From the NCBI RefSeq assembly GCF_001688725.2, contig NZ_CP015401.2:3162001-3226000 (forward strand): 64,000 bases of DNA, in the 5' to 3' direction. This document shows, piece after piece, positions 22,448 through 30,931 of the stretch. The notes under the pieces are model-generated. The model was not told where the DNA came from. It worked only from the letters and a program-made list of their open reading frames with translations, and did not search any database. A program made the position numbers and the translations under genes. Numbering within the stretch: position 1 is the first letter of the stretch; the number at the start of each line of letters is the position of its first letter. Origin of the DNA: Bacteroides caecimuris. GTDB taxonomy: Bacteria > Bacteroidota > Bacteroidia > Bacteroidales > Bacteroidaceae.

Positions 22448-23014
22448 TTAATTTTCACCAGACTCCGCCACCTGTTTCACTCCGGAATAGGTCACTTTTA
22501 CCGTCTGTTGCAATGCAGGCACTTTCACGTTAATGGTCATGTCTGTATTTCCATCTTTTACCGTTCCCATAACAGTTACAGGACAAGTACCCAAAGAAGC
22601 TGCATTTCCCTCAAACGTAAGATCTTGCTGTCCGGTGAACGTAGACACCCCTTCTCGCTTCTTCACTTCACACTTATCAACAACAATATCTCCAAATTCC
22701 AGGATCTGTTGGTTGATAAACAGTTCAAACTCCTTCAGTTCAATCTTCACTTCCGTATTGCTGACTTGCAAGAGGGTGATAAACTTCTCTATTCCATCTC
22801 CTATGACAATTTCCTGGTCAGAACCATCCGGAATCATGGATATATCCATATTTCCCCAGTACGTTCCGACTACATCCGGAGCCGTAATCACAACTTCCTC
22901 TTCAGGAGGATTCTCATTATCCTTGTTATCACTGTCGTCATCGTTACTGCCACAAGCAGCAAAGAAAGTAAGAGAGCAAACCAATGCCAATAAATACAAT
23001 AGATTCTTTTTCAT
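22448..23014 (-). CDS. Calycin-like-domain lipoprotein
   Basis: A 188-residue secreted lipoprotein: signal MKKNLLYLLALVCSLTFF with lipobox FAAC, then an acidic linker GSNDDDSDNKDNENPPEEE, typical of export to the Bacteroides cell surface. The remainder is beta-rich and begins VVGTYWGNMDISM, like the calycin-like eight-stranded barrel domain (PF13944-type) found in many Bacteroides lipoproteins of unknown ligand. Function unknown; a small-molecule or lipid binding role is only suggested by the fold. Divergent from aroC, no obvious operon partner. Confidence 0.72.
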   Translation of the reverse strand: MKKNLLYLLALVCSLTFFAACGSNDDDSDNKDNENPPEEEVVITAPDVVGTYWGNMDISMIPDGSDQEIVIGDGIEKFITLLQVSNTEVKIELKEFELFINQQILEFGDIVVDKCEVKKREGVSTFTGQQDLTFEGNAASLGTCPVTVMGTVKDGNTDMTINVKVPALQQTVKVTYSGVKQVAESGEN

Positions 23015-23139
23015 ACGTCTTTGGTTTAGTTATTATAATAAATTTCGTCCCTTATAAACTAAAAAGAAGAAAAAAGGTTTAATATGCTTCCTTTTTCGAA
23101 GATATTTCGAGTTCACAACTTTCTTATCGAAAACTTTGT

Positions 23140-23147
23140 TATATTTG
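23140..23147 (+). promoter_or_regulatory. -7 promoter element of aroC
   Basis: TATATTTG matches TAnnTTTG 29 bp upstream of the aroC ATG. Confidence 0.6.
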
Positions 23148-23176
23148 CATATAGTAATTTTTAAAAAGCCACAACT

Positions 23177-24253
23177 ATGTTTAATTCATTTGGCAATATC
23201 TTTCGGCTCACAAGTTTCGGTGAGTCTCATGGAAAAGGAGTTGGAGGAGTAATTGACGGATTTCCAGCAGGAATTACCATCGACGAAGAATTTGTACAAC
23301 AAGAACTTAATCGCCGCCGTCCGGGACAATCCATTCTTACCACTGCACGTAAAGAGGCTGATAAAGTAGAGTTTCTTTCAGGCATTTTTGAAGGGAAATC
23401 CACCGGATGCCCTATTGGTTTTATCGTTTGGAATGAAAACCAGCACTCCAATGATTATAATAATCTGAAAAATGTATATCGTCCTTCACATGCTGATTAT
23501 ACGTACACAGTGAAGTATGGAATCCGTGACCACCGTGGTGGCGGACGTTCTTCCGCACGCGAAACGATTTCGCGCGTGGTAGCCGGCGCATTGGCTAAGT
23601 TAGCGCTTCGTCAACTGGGCATCAGCATCACAGCTTACACTTCACAGGTAGGTCCTATCAAGCTGGAGGATACTTACTCGGATTACGACCTCGACTTGAT
23701 AGAAACAAACGATGTGCGCTGTCCGGACCCGGAAAAAGCAAAAGAAATGGCAGACCTTATATATAAGGTAAAAGGAGAAGGCGACACCATCGGCGGCACA
23801 CTGACCTGCGTCATCAAGGGATGCCCCATCGGATTGGGACAACCTGTTTTCGGTAAACTCCATGCTGCCTTAGGCAATGCCATGTTAAGCATCAACGCTG
23901 CCAAAGCATTCGAATACGGCGAAGGATTCAAGGGACTGAAAATGAAAGGTTCTGAACAGAACGATGTTTTCTATAATAATAACGGACGCATCGAAACACA
24001 TACCAATCACTCCGGAGGTATTCAGGGAGGATTGAGTAACGGTCAGGATATTTACTTCCGTGTAGTATTCAAGCCGATTGCAACATTGCTGATGGAACAG
24101 GAAACCGTCAACATTGATGGAATCGACACCACCCTGAAAGCACGCGGACGCCATGACGCTTGTGTACTGCCTCGTGCCGTGCCTATCGTAGAAGCAATGG
24201 CCGCCATGACGATACTTGATTATTACTTACTAGATAAAACGACACAACTGTAA
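23177..24253 (+). CDS. aroC: Chorismate synthase
   Basis: A 358-residue FMN-dependent enzyme making chorismate from EPSP, the last shared step of aromatic amino acid synthesis. Signatures: [19 protein letters not shown] near 15, [20 protein letters not shown] near 98, [20 protein letters not shown] near 125 and [18 protein letters not shown] near 280. Its stop TAA overlaps the ATG of the next gene (TAATG at 24251-24255), so the dipeptidase is translationally coupled to it, an association without an obvious pathway reason. Confidence 0.96.
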   Translation: MFNSFGNIFRLTSFGESHGKGVGGVIDGFPAGITIDEEFVQQELNRRRPGQSILTTARKEADKVEFLSGIFEGKSTGCPIGFIVWNENQHSNDYNNLKNVYRPSHADYTYTVKYGIRDHRGGGRSSARETISRVVAGALAKLALRQLGISITAYTSQVGPIKLEDTYSDYDLDLIETNDVRCPDPEKAKEMADLIYKVKGEGDTIGGTLTCVIKGCPIGLGQPVFGKLHAALGNAMLSINAAKAFEYGEGFKGLKMKGSEQNDVFYNNNGRIETHTNHSGGIQGGLSNGQDIYFRVVFKPIATLLMEQETVNIDGIDTTLKARGRHDACVLPRAVPIVEAMAAMTILDYYLLDKTTQL

Positions 24254-25617
24254 TGAACGAAATTCAGAAATACATAATAGCACACGAACCTGAAATGATG
24301 AATGACCTGTTCAGCCTCATCCGTATCCCCAGTATCAGTGCTCTGCCTGAGCATCACGATGATATGCTGGCTTGTGCGGAACGCTGGACGCAATTGTTAC
24401 TTGAAGCCGGAGCAGACGAAGCATTGGTGATGCCCTCAAAGGGCAATCCGATTGTTTTCGCTCAAAAGATAGTCGACCCGGACGCAAAGACTGTATTGGT
24501 TTATGCTCATTACGATGTAATGCCGGCCGAACCGCTGGAGCTTTGGAAGAGCCAACCATTTGAACCGGAAATACGAGACGGATATATCTGGGCGCGTGGA
24601 GCAGATGACGACAAAGGACAATCATTCATCCAAGTGAAAGCATTTGAATATCTCATCAAAAACGGATTACTGAAGAATAATGTAAAATTCATCTTCGAAG
24701 GTGAAGAAGAAATAGGCTCGCCCAGCCTGAAGGCTTTCTGCGAAGAACACAAAGAGTTACTGAAAGCAGATGTCATCCTTGTCTCGGATACAAGTATGCT
24801 GGGAGCCGAACTTCCGTCTTTAACGACCGGTCTTCGCGGACTGGCTTATTGGGAAATAGAAGTGACCGGACCGAACCGTGATTTACACTCGGGACATTTC
24901 GGAGGTGCAGTAGCCAATCCGATCAACGTACTTTGCCAAATTATCAGCAAGGTGACGGATGGCGACGGACGTATTACCGTCCCCGGATTCTATGACGATG
25001 TAGAAGAAGTGCCTCAAGCGGAAAGGGACATGATAGCCCATATTCCTTTTGACGAAAAGAAATACAAAGAAGCAATCGGCGTCAAAGAACTTTTCGGAGA
25101 AAAAGGATACAGCACATTGGAACGCAACAGCTGCCGTCCGTCTTTTGACGTATGTGGCATTTGGGGCGGATATACAGGGGAAGGTTCTAAAACCGTACTT
25201 CCCTCAAAGGCGTATGCCAAAGTTTCCTGCCGGTTAGTGCCGCATCAGAATCATCATAAGATTTCGCAGATGTTTGCAGAGTATATTTCAAACATTGCTC
25301 CGGAAACTGTTCAGGTGAAAGTGACTCCGATGCATGGGGGACAAGGATACGTATGCCCGATTTCGCTCTCTGCTTATCAGGCTGCCGAAAAAGGCTTTGA
25401 TATTGCTTTCGGAAAGAAACCGCTGGCAGTACGCCGTGGCGGTAGTATTCCTATCATTTCTACTTTCGAGCAAGTATTGGGAATCAAAACTGTATTGATG
25501 GGATTCGGACTTGAATCAGACGCCATCCATTCACCCAACGAAAACTTTTCACTGGATATTTTCCGGAAAGGGATAGAGGCAGTCATTGAATTTCATCAGG
25601 AATATGCCAGACGATAA
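24253..25617 (+). CDS. M20-family dipeptidase
   Basis: A 454-residue metallopeptidase of the M20 family (PepV/CNDP-like). Zinc ligands are seen in VYAHYDVMPAEP near 93, ARGADDDKGQ near 114, IFEGEEEIGSPSL near 146 and VSDTSMLG near 177; the C-terminal His lies in GLESDAIHSPNENFSLD near 420. The dimerisation (lid) domain is at about 200-340. It hydrolyses dipeptides in the cytoplasm (no signal peptide). Start ATG at 24253 overlaps the aroC stop by one base. A strong hairpin terminator follows. Confidence 0.93.
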   Translation: MNEIQKYIIAHEPEMMNDLFSLIRIPSISALPEHHDDMLACAERWTQLLLEAGADEALVMPSKGNPIVFAQKIVDPDAKTVLVYAHYDVMPAEPLELWKSQPFEPEIRDGYIWARGADDDKGQSFIQVKAFEYLIKNGLLKNNVKFIFEGEEEIGSPSLKAFCEEHKELLKADVILVSDTSMLGAELPSLTTGLRGLAYWEIEVTGPNRDLHSGHFGGAVANPINVLCQIISKVTDGDGRITVPGFYDDVEEVPQAERDMIAHIPFDEKKYKEAIGVKELFGEKGYSTLERNSCRPSFDVCGIWGGYTGEGSKTVLPSKAYAKVSCRLVPHQNHHKISQMFAEYISNIAPETVQVKVTPMHGGQGYVCPISLSAYQAAEKGFDIAFGKKPLAVRRGGSIPIISTFEQVLGIKTVLMGFGLESDAIHSPNENFSLDIFRKGIEAVIEFHQEYARR

Positions 25618-25654
25618 AGCGGACAGATAAAAAGTCTAATTATAAACGGTATAT

Positions 25655-25708
25655 AAAAAAGAGCGATGGACAAGCTTATAATCAAACACTTGTCCACCGC
25701 TCTTTTTA
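25655..25708 (+). terminator. Intrinsic terminator after the dipeptidase gene
   Basis: The arms AGAGCGATGGACAAG and CTTGTCCACCGCTCT pair around a 14-nt loop. An A-run precedes and a T-run follows, so it could act in both directions. Confidence 0.85.
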
Positions 25709-25795
25709 TATATTTACAAATACATAGATATGCTGTCTACCGTATATCGTTACATAAAAAAGATGCGCTCTTCCTGCAAACGATTTTTCATTTTC

Positions 25796-25859
25796 GTTTC
25801 TCATATTCTCATAATTTTCAATAAACAAATGATAATCAGGCAGATATATTATGAGAAAC
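25796..25859. repeat. Small inverted repeat with TTCTCATA motif
   Basis: GTTTCTCATA (25796-25805) and TATGAGAAAC (25850-25859) are perfect inverted copies 44 bp apart. The core TTCTCATA recurs in both orientations in the larger element just downstream. No gene is visible in 25709-25878. Confidence 0.55.
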
Positions 25860-25878
25860 ACTTTTAAAAACGGCATTT

Positions 25879-26326
25879 CTCATAAAACATCCCCTATTTT
25901 TGCTTAAAACAGACCTTATTCTCATAGTGTTTCGGGGTATTTCTCATAGTGTAGTGTGCCGGAAACTGGTATTGCATAAATAGAACCATGTATTCCTTTT
26001 TGCTTGTTTCCATATAGAGTGTATTAGTCCCACATATTGTGGGAAAAGATTCCCAACTGCTAGGGAAAGTATTCCCTCATTTTGTGGGAACGTTTTCCCA
26101 TAATATGCGGGAATACTTTCCCACAATATATGGGACAATCGAAACCAATGGGTATCTTCAAGCAATAAGCCATTATTTTATCTAAATAGTAGGGCTTTAT
26201 TTCCTGATAAGAATAAGGTAAGTAGAAAAAAAAGGAAGGACGAATGGCTTTTGACTATGAGAAATACCCCGAAACACTATGAGAATAAGGTCTATTTTAA
26301 GCTAAAATACGGGTAAACTTATGAGA
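25879..26326. repeat. MITE-like element with about 71-bp inverted repeats
   Basis: The left arm (25879-25950) and right arm (26254-26326) are inverted copies. Matching stretches include GCTTAAAA, then AGACCTTATTCTCATAGTG and TTTCGGGGTATTTCTCATAG, with few mismatches in the inner about 48 bp and more divergence outward. They enclose about 300 bp with no credible gene. Long terminal repeats, small size and no transposase are the marks of a MITE or a structured dispersed repeat; the mobiliser is unknown. Confidence 0.7.
26041..26122. repeat. Four phased palindromes GGGAA-N4-TTCCC
   Basis: Copies start at 26041, 26063, 26086 and 26109, a spacing of 22-23 bp (about two helical turns). Each has different N4 (AAGA, AGTA, CGTT, TACT) but intact arms. 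Flanking CCCACATATTGTGGG and CCCACAATATATGGG add further dyads. Conservation of arms with drift of centres suggests protein binding or RNA stems. Confidence 0.75.
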
Positions 26327-26338
26327 ATAAAAAAATTA

Positions 26339-26362
26339 GGGAGATTCATTTCAAAATCTCCC
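26339..26362 (+). terminator. Hairpin GGGAGATT/AATCTCCC
   Basis: An 8-bp perfect stem with an 8-nt loop followed by GTTTTATT. Possible terminator just upstream of a -7-like element at 26373-26380 (TACTTTTG). Confidence 0.5.
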
Positions 26363-26568
26363 GTTTTATTGTTACTTTTGCGTATGAAGAGTTCTTTGAA
26401 GGTTACGCAATGCGCAGAAGGATGATGCAGTAGATAACTAACTAAATCGTAACCTATTACTATCATGAGCAATTAACTTACGCTCATTTCCAATAATTTA
26501 CACTCTTTTCGTAACTTCTATTTGCAAAATTACTGTTTTTTTCGCAATGCATAACATTTAGGTTCATT

Positions 26569-27336
26569 TTATCCCATCTTACCAGTCAAATATGCCTTGG
26601 TTCGTTCGTCTGATGGTTTAGAGAACATCGTTTCTGTGTCACCGTACTCAACCAACTCACCCAAGTACATAAACATTGACTTTGACGATATACGTTTTGC
26701 CTGTCCCATATTGTGCGTCACGATAAGGATTGTAACCTCTTTCTGCAACTCCAAGAGCAGTTCTTCGATATGTTTGGTCGCAATCGGGTCAAGTGCCGAG
26801 GTAGGCTCGTCCATCAGAAGGACATCGGGTTTCATCGCCAAGGCACGGGCGATGCACAATCGTTGCTGTTGACCGCCTGAGAGGAACGAGCCTTTCTTGT
26901 TGAGCACATCCTTCACCTCGTCCCAAAGGGCTACACTACGCAGACAACGCTCTACCGTAGCATCTTTCTCAGCCTTTGAAAGTTTGATGCCATTCAATGC
27001 AAATCCGGACAGTACATTGTCATAGATACTCATTGTAGGAAACGGTGCAGGACGTTGGAATACCATACCCACACGGTGGCGGACATCGATAGGTTCCATC
27101 GATAGGATGTTTTCACCGTTCAATAAGATCTCACCGTCAACACGAATGTTCGGATAGAGGTTGTGCATCAGGTTTACCGCACGTAGGAGCGTTGATTTAC
27201 CGCATCCCGAAGGCCCCATAATAGCCGTGATGGTATTTCGTTCAATGGCAGCCGATACATATTTCACCGCCATCGTCTGCTTTGTATATGATACACAAGT
27301 TTTCTTAAACTCAAGAATAGGTGTTACTGATTCCAT
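26569..27336 (-). CDS. pstB: Phosphate ABC transporter ATP-binding protein PstB
   Basis: A 255-residue ABC ATPase. Walker A is GPSGCGKST near 40, the Q-loop VGMVFQRPAPFPTMSIYDNV is PstB-specific (PxPFPxS-type), the signature is LSGGQQQRLCIARALA near 150, and Walker B is VLLMDEPTSALDP. It powers high-affinity phosphate import through PstCA. Its start overlaps the pstA stop by 13 bp. It is the last gene of the pst operon. No phoU gene follows, unlike many pst operons. Confidence 0.95.
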   Translation of the reverse strand: MESVTPILEFKKTCVSYTKQTMAVKYVSAAIERNTITAIMGPSGCGKSTLLRAVNLMHNLYPNIRVDGEILLNGENILSMEPIDVRHRVGMVFQRPAPFPTMSIYDNVLSGFALNGIKLSKAEKDATVERCLRSVALWDEVKDVLNKKGSFLSGGQQQRLCIARALAMKPDVLLMDEPTSALDPIATKHIEELLLELQKEVTILIVTHNMGQAKRISSKSMFMYLGELVEYGDTETMFSKPSDERTKAYLTGKMG

Positions 27337-28190
27337 TTTTTAGCAAGATATTTAGCTGTAAGATTTAACGTAAGAACAAATAATAACAGGAAGAGTGATG
27401 CTCCCCAGATAAGTTCCTGCAGGTTGGGATCGTTGAAGAACTCCCAAATCAACAATGGAACTGCCGAAATAGGTTTGTCAATGGAGAAGCGAATGAGCGA
27501 ACATCCGAGGGCTGTAAACATCAACGGAGCCGTTTCGCCAATCACTCGTGATATGGCAAGCAGCACACCAGTGAAGATACCACCGAAAGCAGCCGGAAGC
27601 TGAATCTTCATCATAACTCTTGCCTTGTTACCACCAAGAGCAAGCCCGGCCTCCTTGAGTGATGCAGGAAGGATTTTCAGGGTCTCCTCGGTAGAACGGA
27701 TAATAAGCGGAAGCATCATGATACAGAGTGCCACACTGCCGGCTATTGCCGAGTATCCTTTCATAGGCACAACCACCCAGATATAAGTAATGATACCGAT
27801 AATGACCGATGGTGTACCTTGCAGCAAGTCGGTAAGGTAACTTACAACCTGTGCAAAACGGTTCTTGGGGTTCTCTGCTAGGAATGCACCGCACAAGATA
27901 CCCACAGGTACGGCAACAACGACAGCCATACCGAGCATAATCATCGTACCGATGATACCGTTGGCTATACCACCTGGTATGGGTTCTCCAGCTTCTATGG
28001 CCTTCATCGCTTTATATGCTGTTGGAGTAGGCTCTGTAAAGAACGACCACGAGAGTTGGTCATAACCGCGCAACAACACTTCTCCCAAGATGGCAAGCAA
28101 CGGCACTGCTGTCAGCGCTGCGAACAGACATACGCCCCACAACATCAGGCGGTCTTGTGCCAATCTGTTTTTTATTTTCAGTTTCGTCAT
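27324..28190 (-). CDS. pstA: Phosphate ABC transporter permease PstA
   Basis: A 288-residue inner-membrane permease with about six membrane segments and the EAA-loop region (EETLKILPASLKEAGLALGGNKARVMMKIQLPAAFGGI near 170-205) that contacts PstB. It is preceded by pstC (3-bp gap) and overlaps pstB. It forms the phosphate channel together with PstC. Confidence 0.94.
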   Translation of the reverse strand: MTKLKIKNRLAQDRLMLWGVCLFAALTAVPLLAILGEVLLRGYDQLSWSFFTEPTPTAYKAMKAIEAGEPIPGGIANGIIGTMIMLGMAVVVAVPVGILCGAFLAENPKNRFAQVVSYLTDLLQGTPSVIIGIITYIWVVVPMKGYSAIAGSVALCIMMLPLIIRSTEETLKILPASLKEAGLALGGNKARVMMKIQLPAAFGGIFTGVLLAISRVIGETAPLMFTALGCSLIRFSIDKPISAVPLLIWEFFNDPNLQELIWGASLFLLLFVLTLNLTAKYLAKKWNQ

Positions 28191-28193
28191 AAA

Positions 28194-29051
28194 TTAAGCA
28201 ATTCTTGCACGTTTAATCATAATCTTACCTATCATATTGATAAGAGCTGTTATCAAGAACAAGATAAGACCTATAGCAATCAGAGATGAGAGTCTCAAAC
28301 CATCCGCTTCACCGAACTGGTTGGCAATAATGGATGCCATAGAGTTTCCAGTAGAGGTGATGGAATCGGGAATGTTGTTGGTATTTCCGATAAGCATCGT
28401 AACAGTCATTGTCTCACCCAATGCACGACCAATCGCCAGAATATACGATGAGAATATTCCCGAGCCTGCAACGGGGAATACCACCTTACGAACCACCTCG
28501 GCACGGGTTGCACCAAGACTATATGCCCCCTCCTTCAAATCGTTTGGTACCATCTTGATAAACTCGGCACTCAATGAAGCCGCATAAGGCACAATCATAA
28601 TCGCCAGTACCAATGAAGCGGTGAGCACACCAGAGCCTTGTGGCGAGATATTGAGAGCCATAATCAGCGGACGGAGAGTGTAGAACCCCCATAGACCATA
28701 AATGATTGAAGGAATACCCGCCAATAAGTCTGTTACGGTACTAAGCACAGCTGCAACCTTTGTTCCCTTGAAATATTCGCCCACGAATAGTGCAACGGGC
28801 AGGGAGAAAGGAATACAGAAAATAAGCGCCAGCAGTGTTGTCATCAGCGTACCCGTAATGAAGGGCAACGCACCGTACTGTTCTGCACCTTCAGTATAAC
28901 TCCACTCAGAGGAGGTGAGAAACTTAAAGAATCCGAAATGCTCAAACGCCTCATAGGCGTCAGTGACGAGGGCGTAGACCACGCCCCCGCACACTACCGG
29001 CATTATCAGTGCAGCTATGAATAATATAATTTTATATATCTTGTCGTTCAT
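28194..29051 (-). CDS. pstC: Phosphate ABC transporter permease PstC
   Basis: A 285-residue permease with about six membrane helices. The family loop KMVPNDLKEGAYSLGATRAEVVRKVVFPVAGSGI is near 160-195, followed by LAIGRALGETMTVTMLIGN. It is the partner of PstA. It starts 9 bp after pstS and ends 3 bp before pstA, so the four genes form one transcript. Confidence 0.94.
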   Translation of the reverse strand: MNDKIYKIILFIAALIMPVVCGGVVYALVTDAYEAFEHFGFFKFLTSSEWSYTEGAEQYGALPFITGTLMTTLLALIFCIPFSLPVALFVGEYFKGTKVAAVLSTVTDLLAGIPSIIYGLWGFYTLRPLIMALNISPQGSGVLTASLVLAIMIVPYAASLSAEFIKMVPNDLKEGAYSLGATRAEVVRKVVFPVAGSGIFSSYILAIGRALGETMTVTMLIGNTNNIPDSITSTGNSMASIIANQFGEADGLRLSSLIAIGLILFLITALINMIGKIMIKRARIA

Positions 29052-29060
29052 AGCTATCTA

Positions 29061-30122
29061 TTATTGCAATATCGCCACCCCGTCAAAAGTAACTGTCTTC
29101 AAATTTGTCATGCTGAGTTCCTTAGCCTTGGCGGGAAGCGGTGCATAGTGTACTTCAGAGGTTATGTTCTGTGCCTCGTCAGAAAGGATGTATTTCAAGA
29201 GGTCGAGTGTTGCCATCGCCTGTTCTTTACTGCGGTCAGAGTAGTTCTGCTCTTTGTAGATAATCATCCAAGTAAATGTTGAGATTGGATATGCACCTGC
29301 TGCATCGGCATTGGTGATTGAGCAACGAGTATCGGCGGGAATCTCACCCGAAGCCGCAGCCGAAATGGTAGCAGATGAAGGCAATACATATTCACCTCGT
29401 TGATTCTGCACTCGTGCGTATGGAATCTTCTGTGCGAAGGCATATTCCGAACCTACATAACCAATGGAGTTCTTGGTCTGTTTGATGACACCAGCCACAC
29501 CTGGATTACCCTTTGCCGCCTGACCCGAAGGGAAATTGACAGACTTACCGGCACCGAAATTGGATGCCCACATTGGGCTTACTTTTGTCAGATAGTCAGT
29601 GAACACAAATGTTGTACCCGAGCCATCTGAACGGAAAACCGGAATGATGGCTTCTGCCGGAAGAGTCACATCTGGGTTAAGTGCTGCCAGACGCTCATCG
29701 TTCCACATCTTGATATTGCCGGCAAAAATGTCTGCAATTACCTCGCCTGAGAGTTTAAGCTCGCTTATACCGTCAAGGTTGTATGCCAGAACCACAGCTC
29801 CCATACAGGTCGGAACATGGATTACAGGATTCATTTCAGCCATCTCCTTGTCGGACAGAAAAGCGTCACTACCTGCAAAATCAACAATTTCGTCGCGCAA
29901 GTTACGTACACCGCCACCTGAACCTATACCACCATACGCAACGGCATCTCCATTTACTTGAGCAAAGTTCTCAAACACCACATTGTAGAACGGAAGAGGG
30001 AATGTTGCACCTGCGCCCGAAAGTTCCTGAGCCTTACGGCTACCATCGTTTGAATTACCGCCACAAGCTGTAAGAGCAAGGGCAACTGCCAATGTCATAA
30101 TTGACGAAATTTTTTTTTTCAT
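29061..30122 (-). CDS. pstS: Phosphate-binding lipoprotein PstS
   Basis: About 353 residues from the ATG at 30122 (MKKKISSIMTLAVALALTACGG); a start three codons earlier is possible. The lipobox LTAC anchors it in the periplasm. Phosphate-contact motifs: SGAGATFPLPFYN near 38, YGGIGSGGGVRNL near 65, FAGSDAFLS near 85 and FRSDGSGTTFVFTDYLTK near 165. It delivers phosphate to PstCAB. A truncated porin gene ends 29 bp upstream and probably shares its phosphate-controlled promoter. Confidence 0.94.
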   Translation of the reverse strand: MKKKISSIMTLAVALALTACGGNSNDGSRKAQELSGAGATFPLPFYNVVFENFAQVNGDAVAYGGIGSGGGVRNLRDEIVDFAGSDAFLSDKEMAEMNPVIHVPTCMGAVVLAYNLDGISELKLSGEVIADIFAGNIKMWNDERLAALNPDVTLPAEAIIPVFRSDGSGTTFVFTDYLTKVSPMWASNFGAGKSVNFPSGQAAKGNPGVAGVIKQTKNSIGYVGSEYAFAQKIPYARVQNQRGEYVLPSSATISAAASGEIPADTRCSITNADAAGAYPISTFTWMIIYKEQNYSDRSKEQAMATLDLLKYILSDEAQNITSEVHYAPLPAKAKELSMTNLKTVTFDGVAILQ

Positions 30123-30150
30123 AACATTCAAGTATTAAATGATTGTTCTG

Positions 30151-30333
30151 TTAAAAACCGAAATAGGTGCGTTCCAACTCGAATCTACAATTGTCATTCT
30201 CCGAGCCGAATCCTGTGTGAAAGTTCCCGAACATTTGTACAGTCGCTTTGCCTTTCGGCTCTTCGACTTTAGTATCCTGCGCTTGTGCAGTGATACCGAC
30301 ACAGGATAAAAGACCTGCCATGATAAATTTCAT
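30151..30333 (-). pseudogene. Truncated porin gene, N-terminal fragment
   Basis: About 60 residues remain: signal peptide MKFIMAGLLSCVGITAQAQ, then GKATVQMFGNFHTGFG, which resembles the first strands of a phosphate-selective-type (OprO/P-like) or general porin, ending at a stop directly after ELERTYFGF. A complete porin of this type is some 350-400 residues. No remaining barrel sequence is present before pstS starts 29 bp on. The porin identity is a family guess from a short stretch. The promoter and the proposed PHO box are intact. Confidence 0.6.
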
Positions 30334-30366
30334 TTTCAATTTCTCTATGATTTTTGATTTCCACTG

Positions 30367-30404
30367 CAAAGTAACGGAGATATTGTTTCATAAAGGTTTC
30401 AAAA
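30367..30404 (-). promoter_or_regulatory. Proposed PHO box and promoter of the porin remnant-pstSCAB operon
   Basis: On the minus strand TTTTGAAACCTTTATGAAAC (30385-30404) holds the direct repeat TGAAAC twice with an 11-bp period, the period of PhoB sites. Ten bp downstream lies a -7-like TTACTTTG (30367-30374). No TTTG -33 element is at the usual 19-21 bp. Two further promoters in this block share the arrangement. Confidence 0.72.
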
Positions 30405-30444
30405 AAATTAGGCTTTTGTGAAATGCTTATTCTCTATATAGAAG

Positions 30445-30483
30445 GATTCCCCTTGTCAGAAATCACTTCTAACAAGAGGAATC
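30445..30483 (-). terminator. Hairpin behind the receptor remnant
   Basis: The arms GATTCCTCTTGT and ACAAGGGGAATC pair in the minus-strand transcript around 15 nt. There is no strong U-run, so its strength is uncertain. Confidence 0.5.
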
Positions 30484-30519
30484 AAATGCTCCGAATTGGA
30501 AATCATAGAGAAGGGAGCA

Positions 30520-30747
30520 TTATTTGGTCCATCCATTCATCCAGGTACATTCCTTCCCTTTAATACCGGTAATCTCAAATCGTCCGTCAAGGTCAGTGGC
30601 TGCACCAGAGGTTGTTCCCTTGACATATACAGTGGCACCAGTCAACGGCTCTCCCGTAGAACTATCTTTCACTATACCCTTCAAGGTTGCAGCTTGTACT
30701 AGTGCGGCTGTACATAATAGTAATAGTGTAATCAAACTTTTTTTCAT
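30520..30747 (-). pseudogene. Truncated receptor or SusC-type gene, N-terminal fragment
   Basis: A 75-residue remnant from ATG 30747: signal MKKSLITLLLLCTAALVQA, then a carboxypeptidase-regulatory-like start (LKGIVKDSSTGEPLTGATVYVKG, DLDGRFEITGIKG) ending abruptly at KECTWMNGWTK. This domain normally heads a TonB receptor of 800-1,000 residues. Plug and barrel are gone. The junction after EITGIKG marks a deletion. Its promoter still carries the proposed PHO box, so it belonged to the phosphate regulon. Confidence 0.72.
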
Positions 30748-30777
30748 GTTCACATCTGTTTTCTTCTTTATCCACTG

Positions 30778-30815
30778 CAAAGGTATCAGTATATAGTTTC
30801 ATAAAAGTTTCAAAA
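30778..30815 (-). promoter_or_regulatory. Proposed PHO box and promoter of the receptor remnant
   Basis: The minus strand TTTTGAAACTTTTATGAAAC (30796-30815) repeats TGAAAC with an 11-bp period. The consensus -7 TACCTTTG (30778-30785) lies 10 bp downstream, the same spacing as the other two copies. Confidence 0.72.
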
Positions 30816-30856
30816 AAGTTTGTCTTTAATTAAATGGTTATTACAAAGCAAGTATC

Positions 30857-30893
30857 AAAAAAAATCCCCCTACCTTCAATCCGGTAAGGGGAA
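30857..30893 (-). terminator. Intrinsic terminator of the receptor-phosphatase operon
   Basis: In the minus-strand transcript CCCCTTACC pairs with GGTAGGGG around GGATTGAA, followed by a run of eight U. It lies 39 bp after the phosphatase stop. Confidence 0.85.
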
Positions 30894-30931
30894 GCCTACT
30901 ACTTACATCAGTAAAAACACGAGTAAATGAC

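Noticed and set aside
26041..26122. CRISPR-like short array
   Set aside because: Repeat units are 14-bp palindromes with 4-bp variable centres and 8-9-bp gaps, too short for repeats and spacers; no cas genes nearby.
25944..26165. 73-codon minus-strand ORF across the palindrome array
   Set aside because: Its residues come from the repeated GGGAA/TTCCC units (recurring WES-, YYGK-, FPQ-type words); there is no promoter and it lies wholly within a non-coding repeat element.
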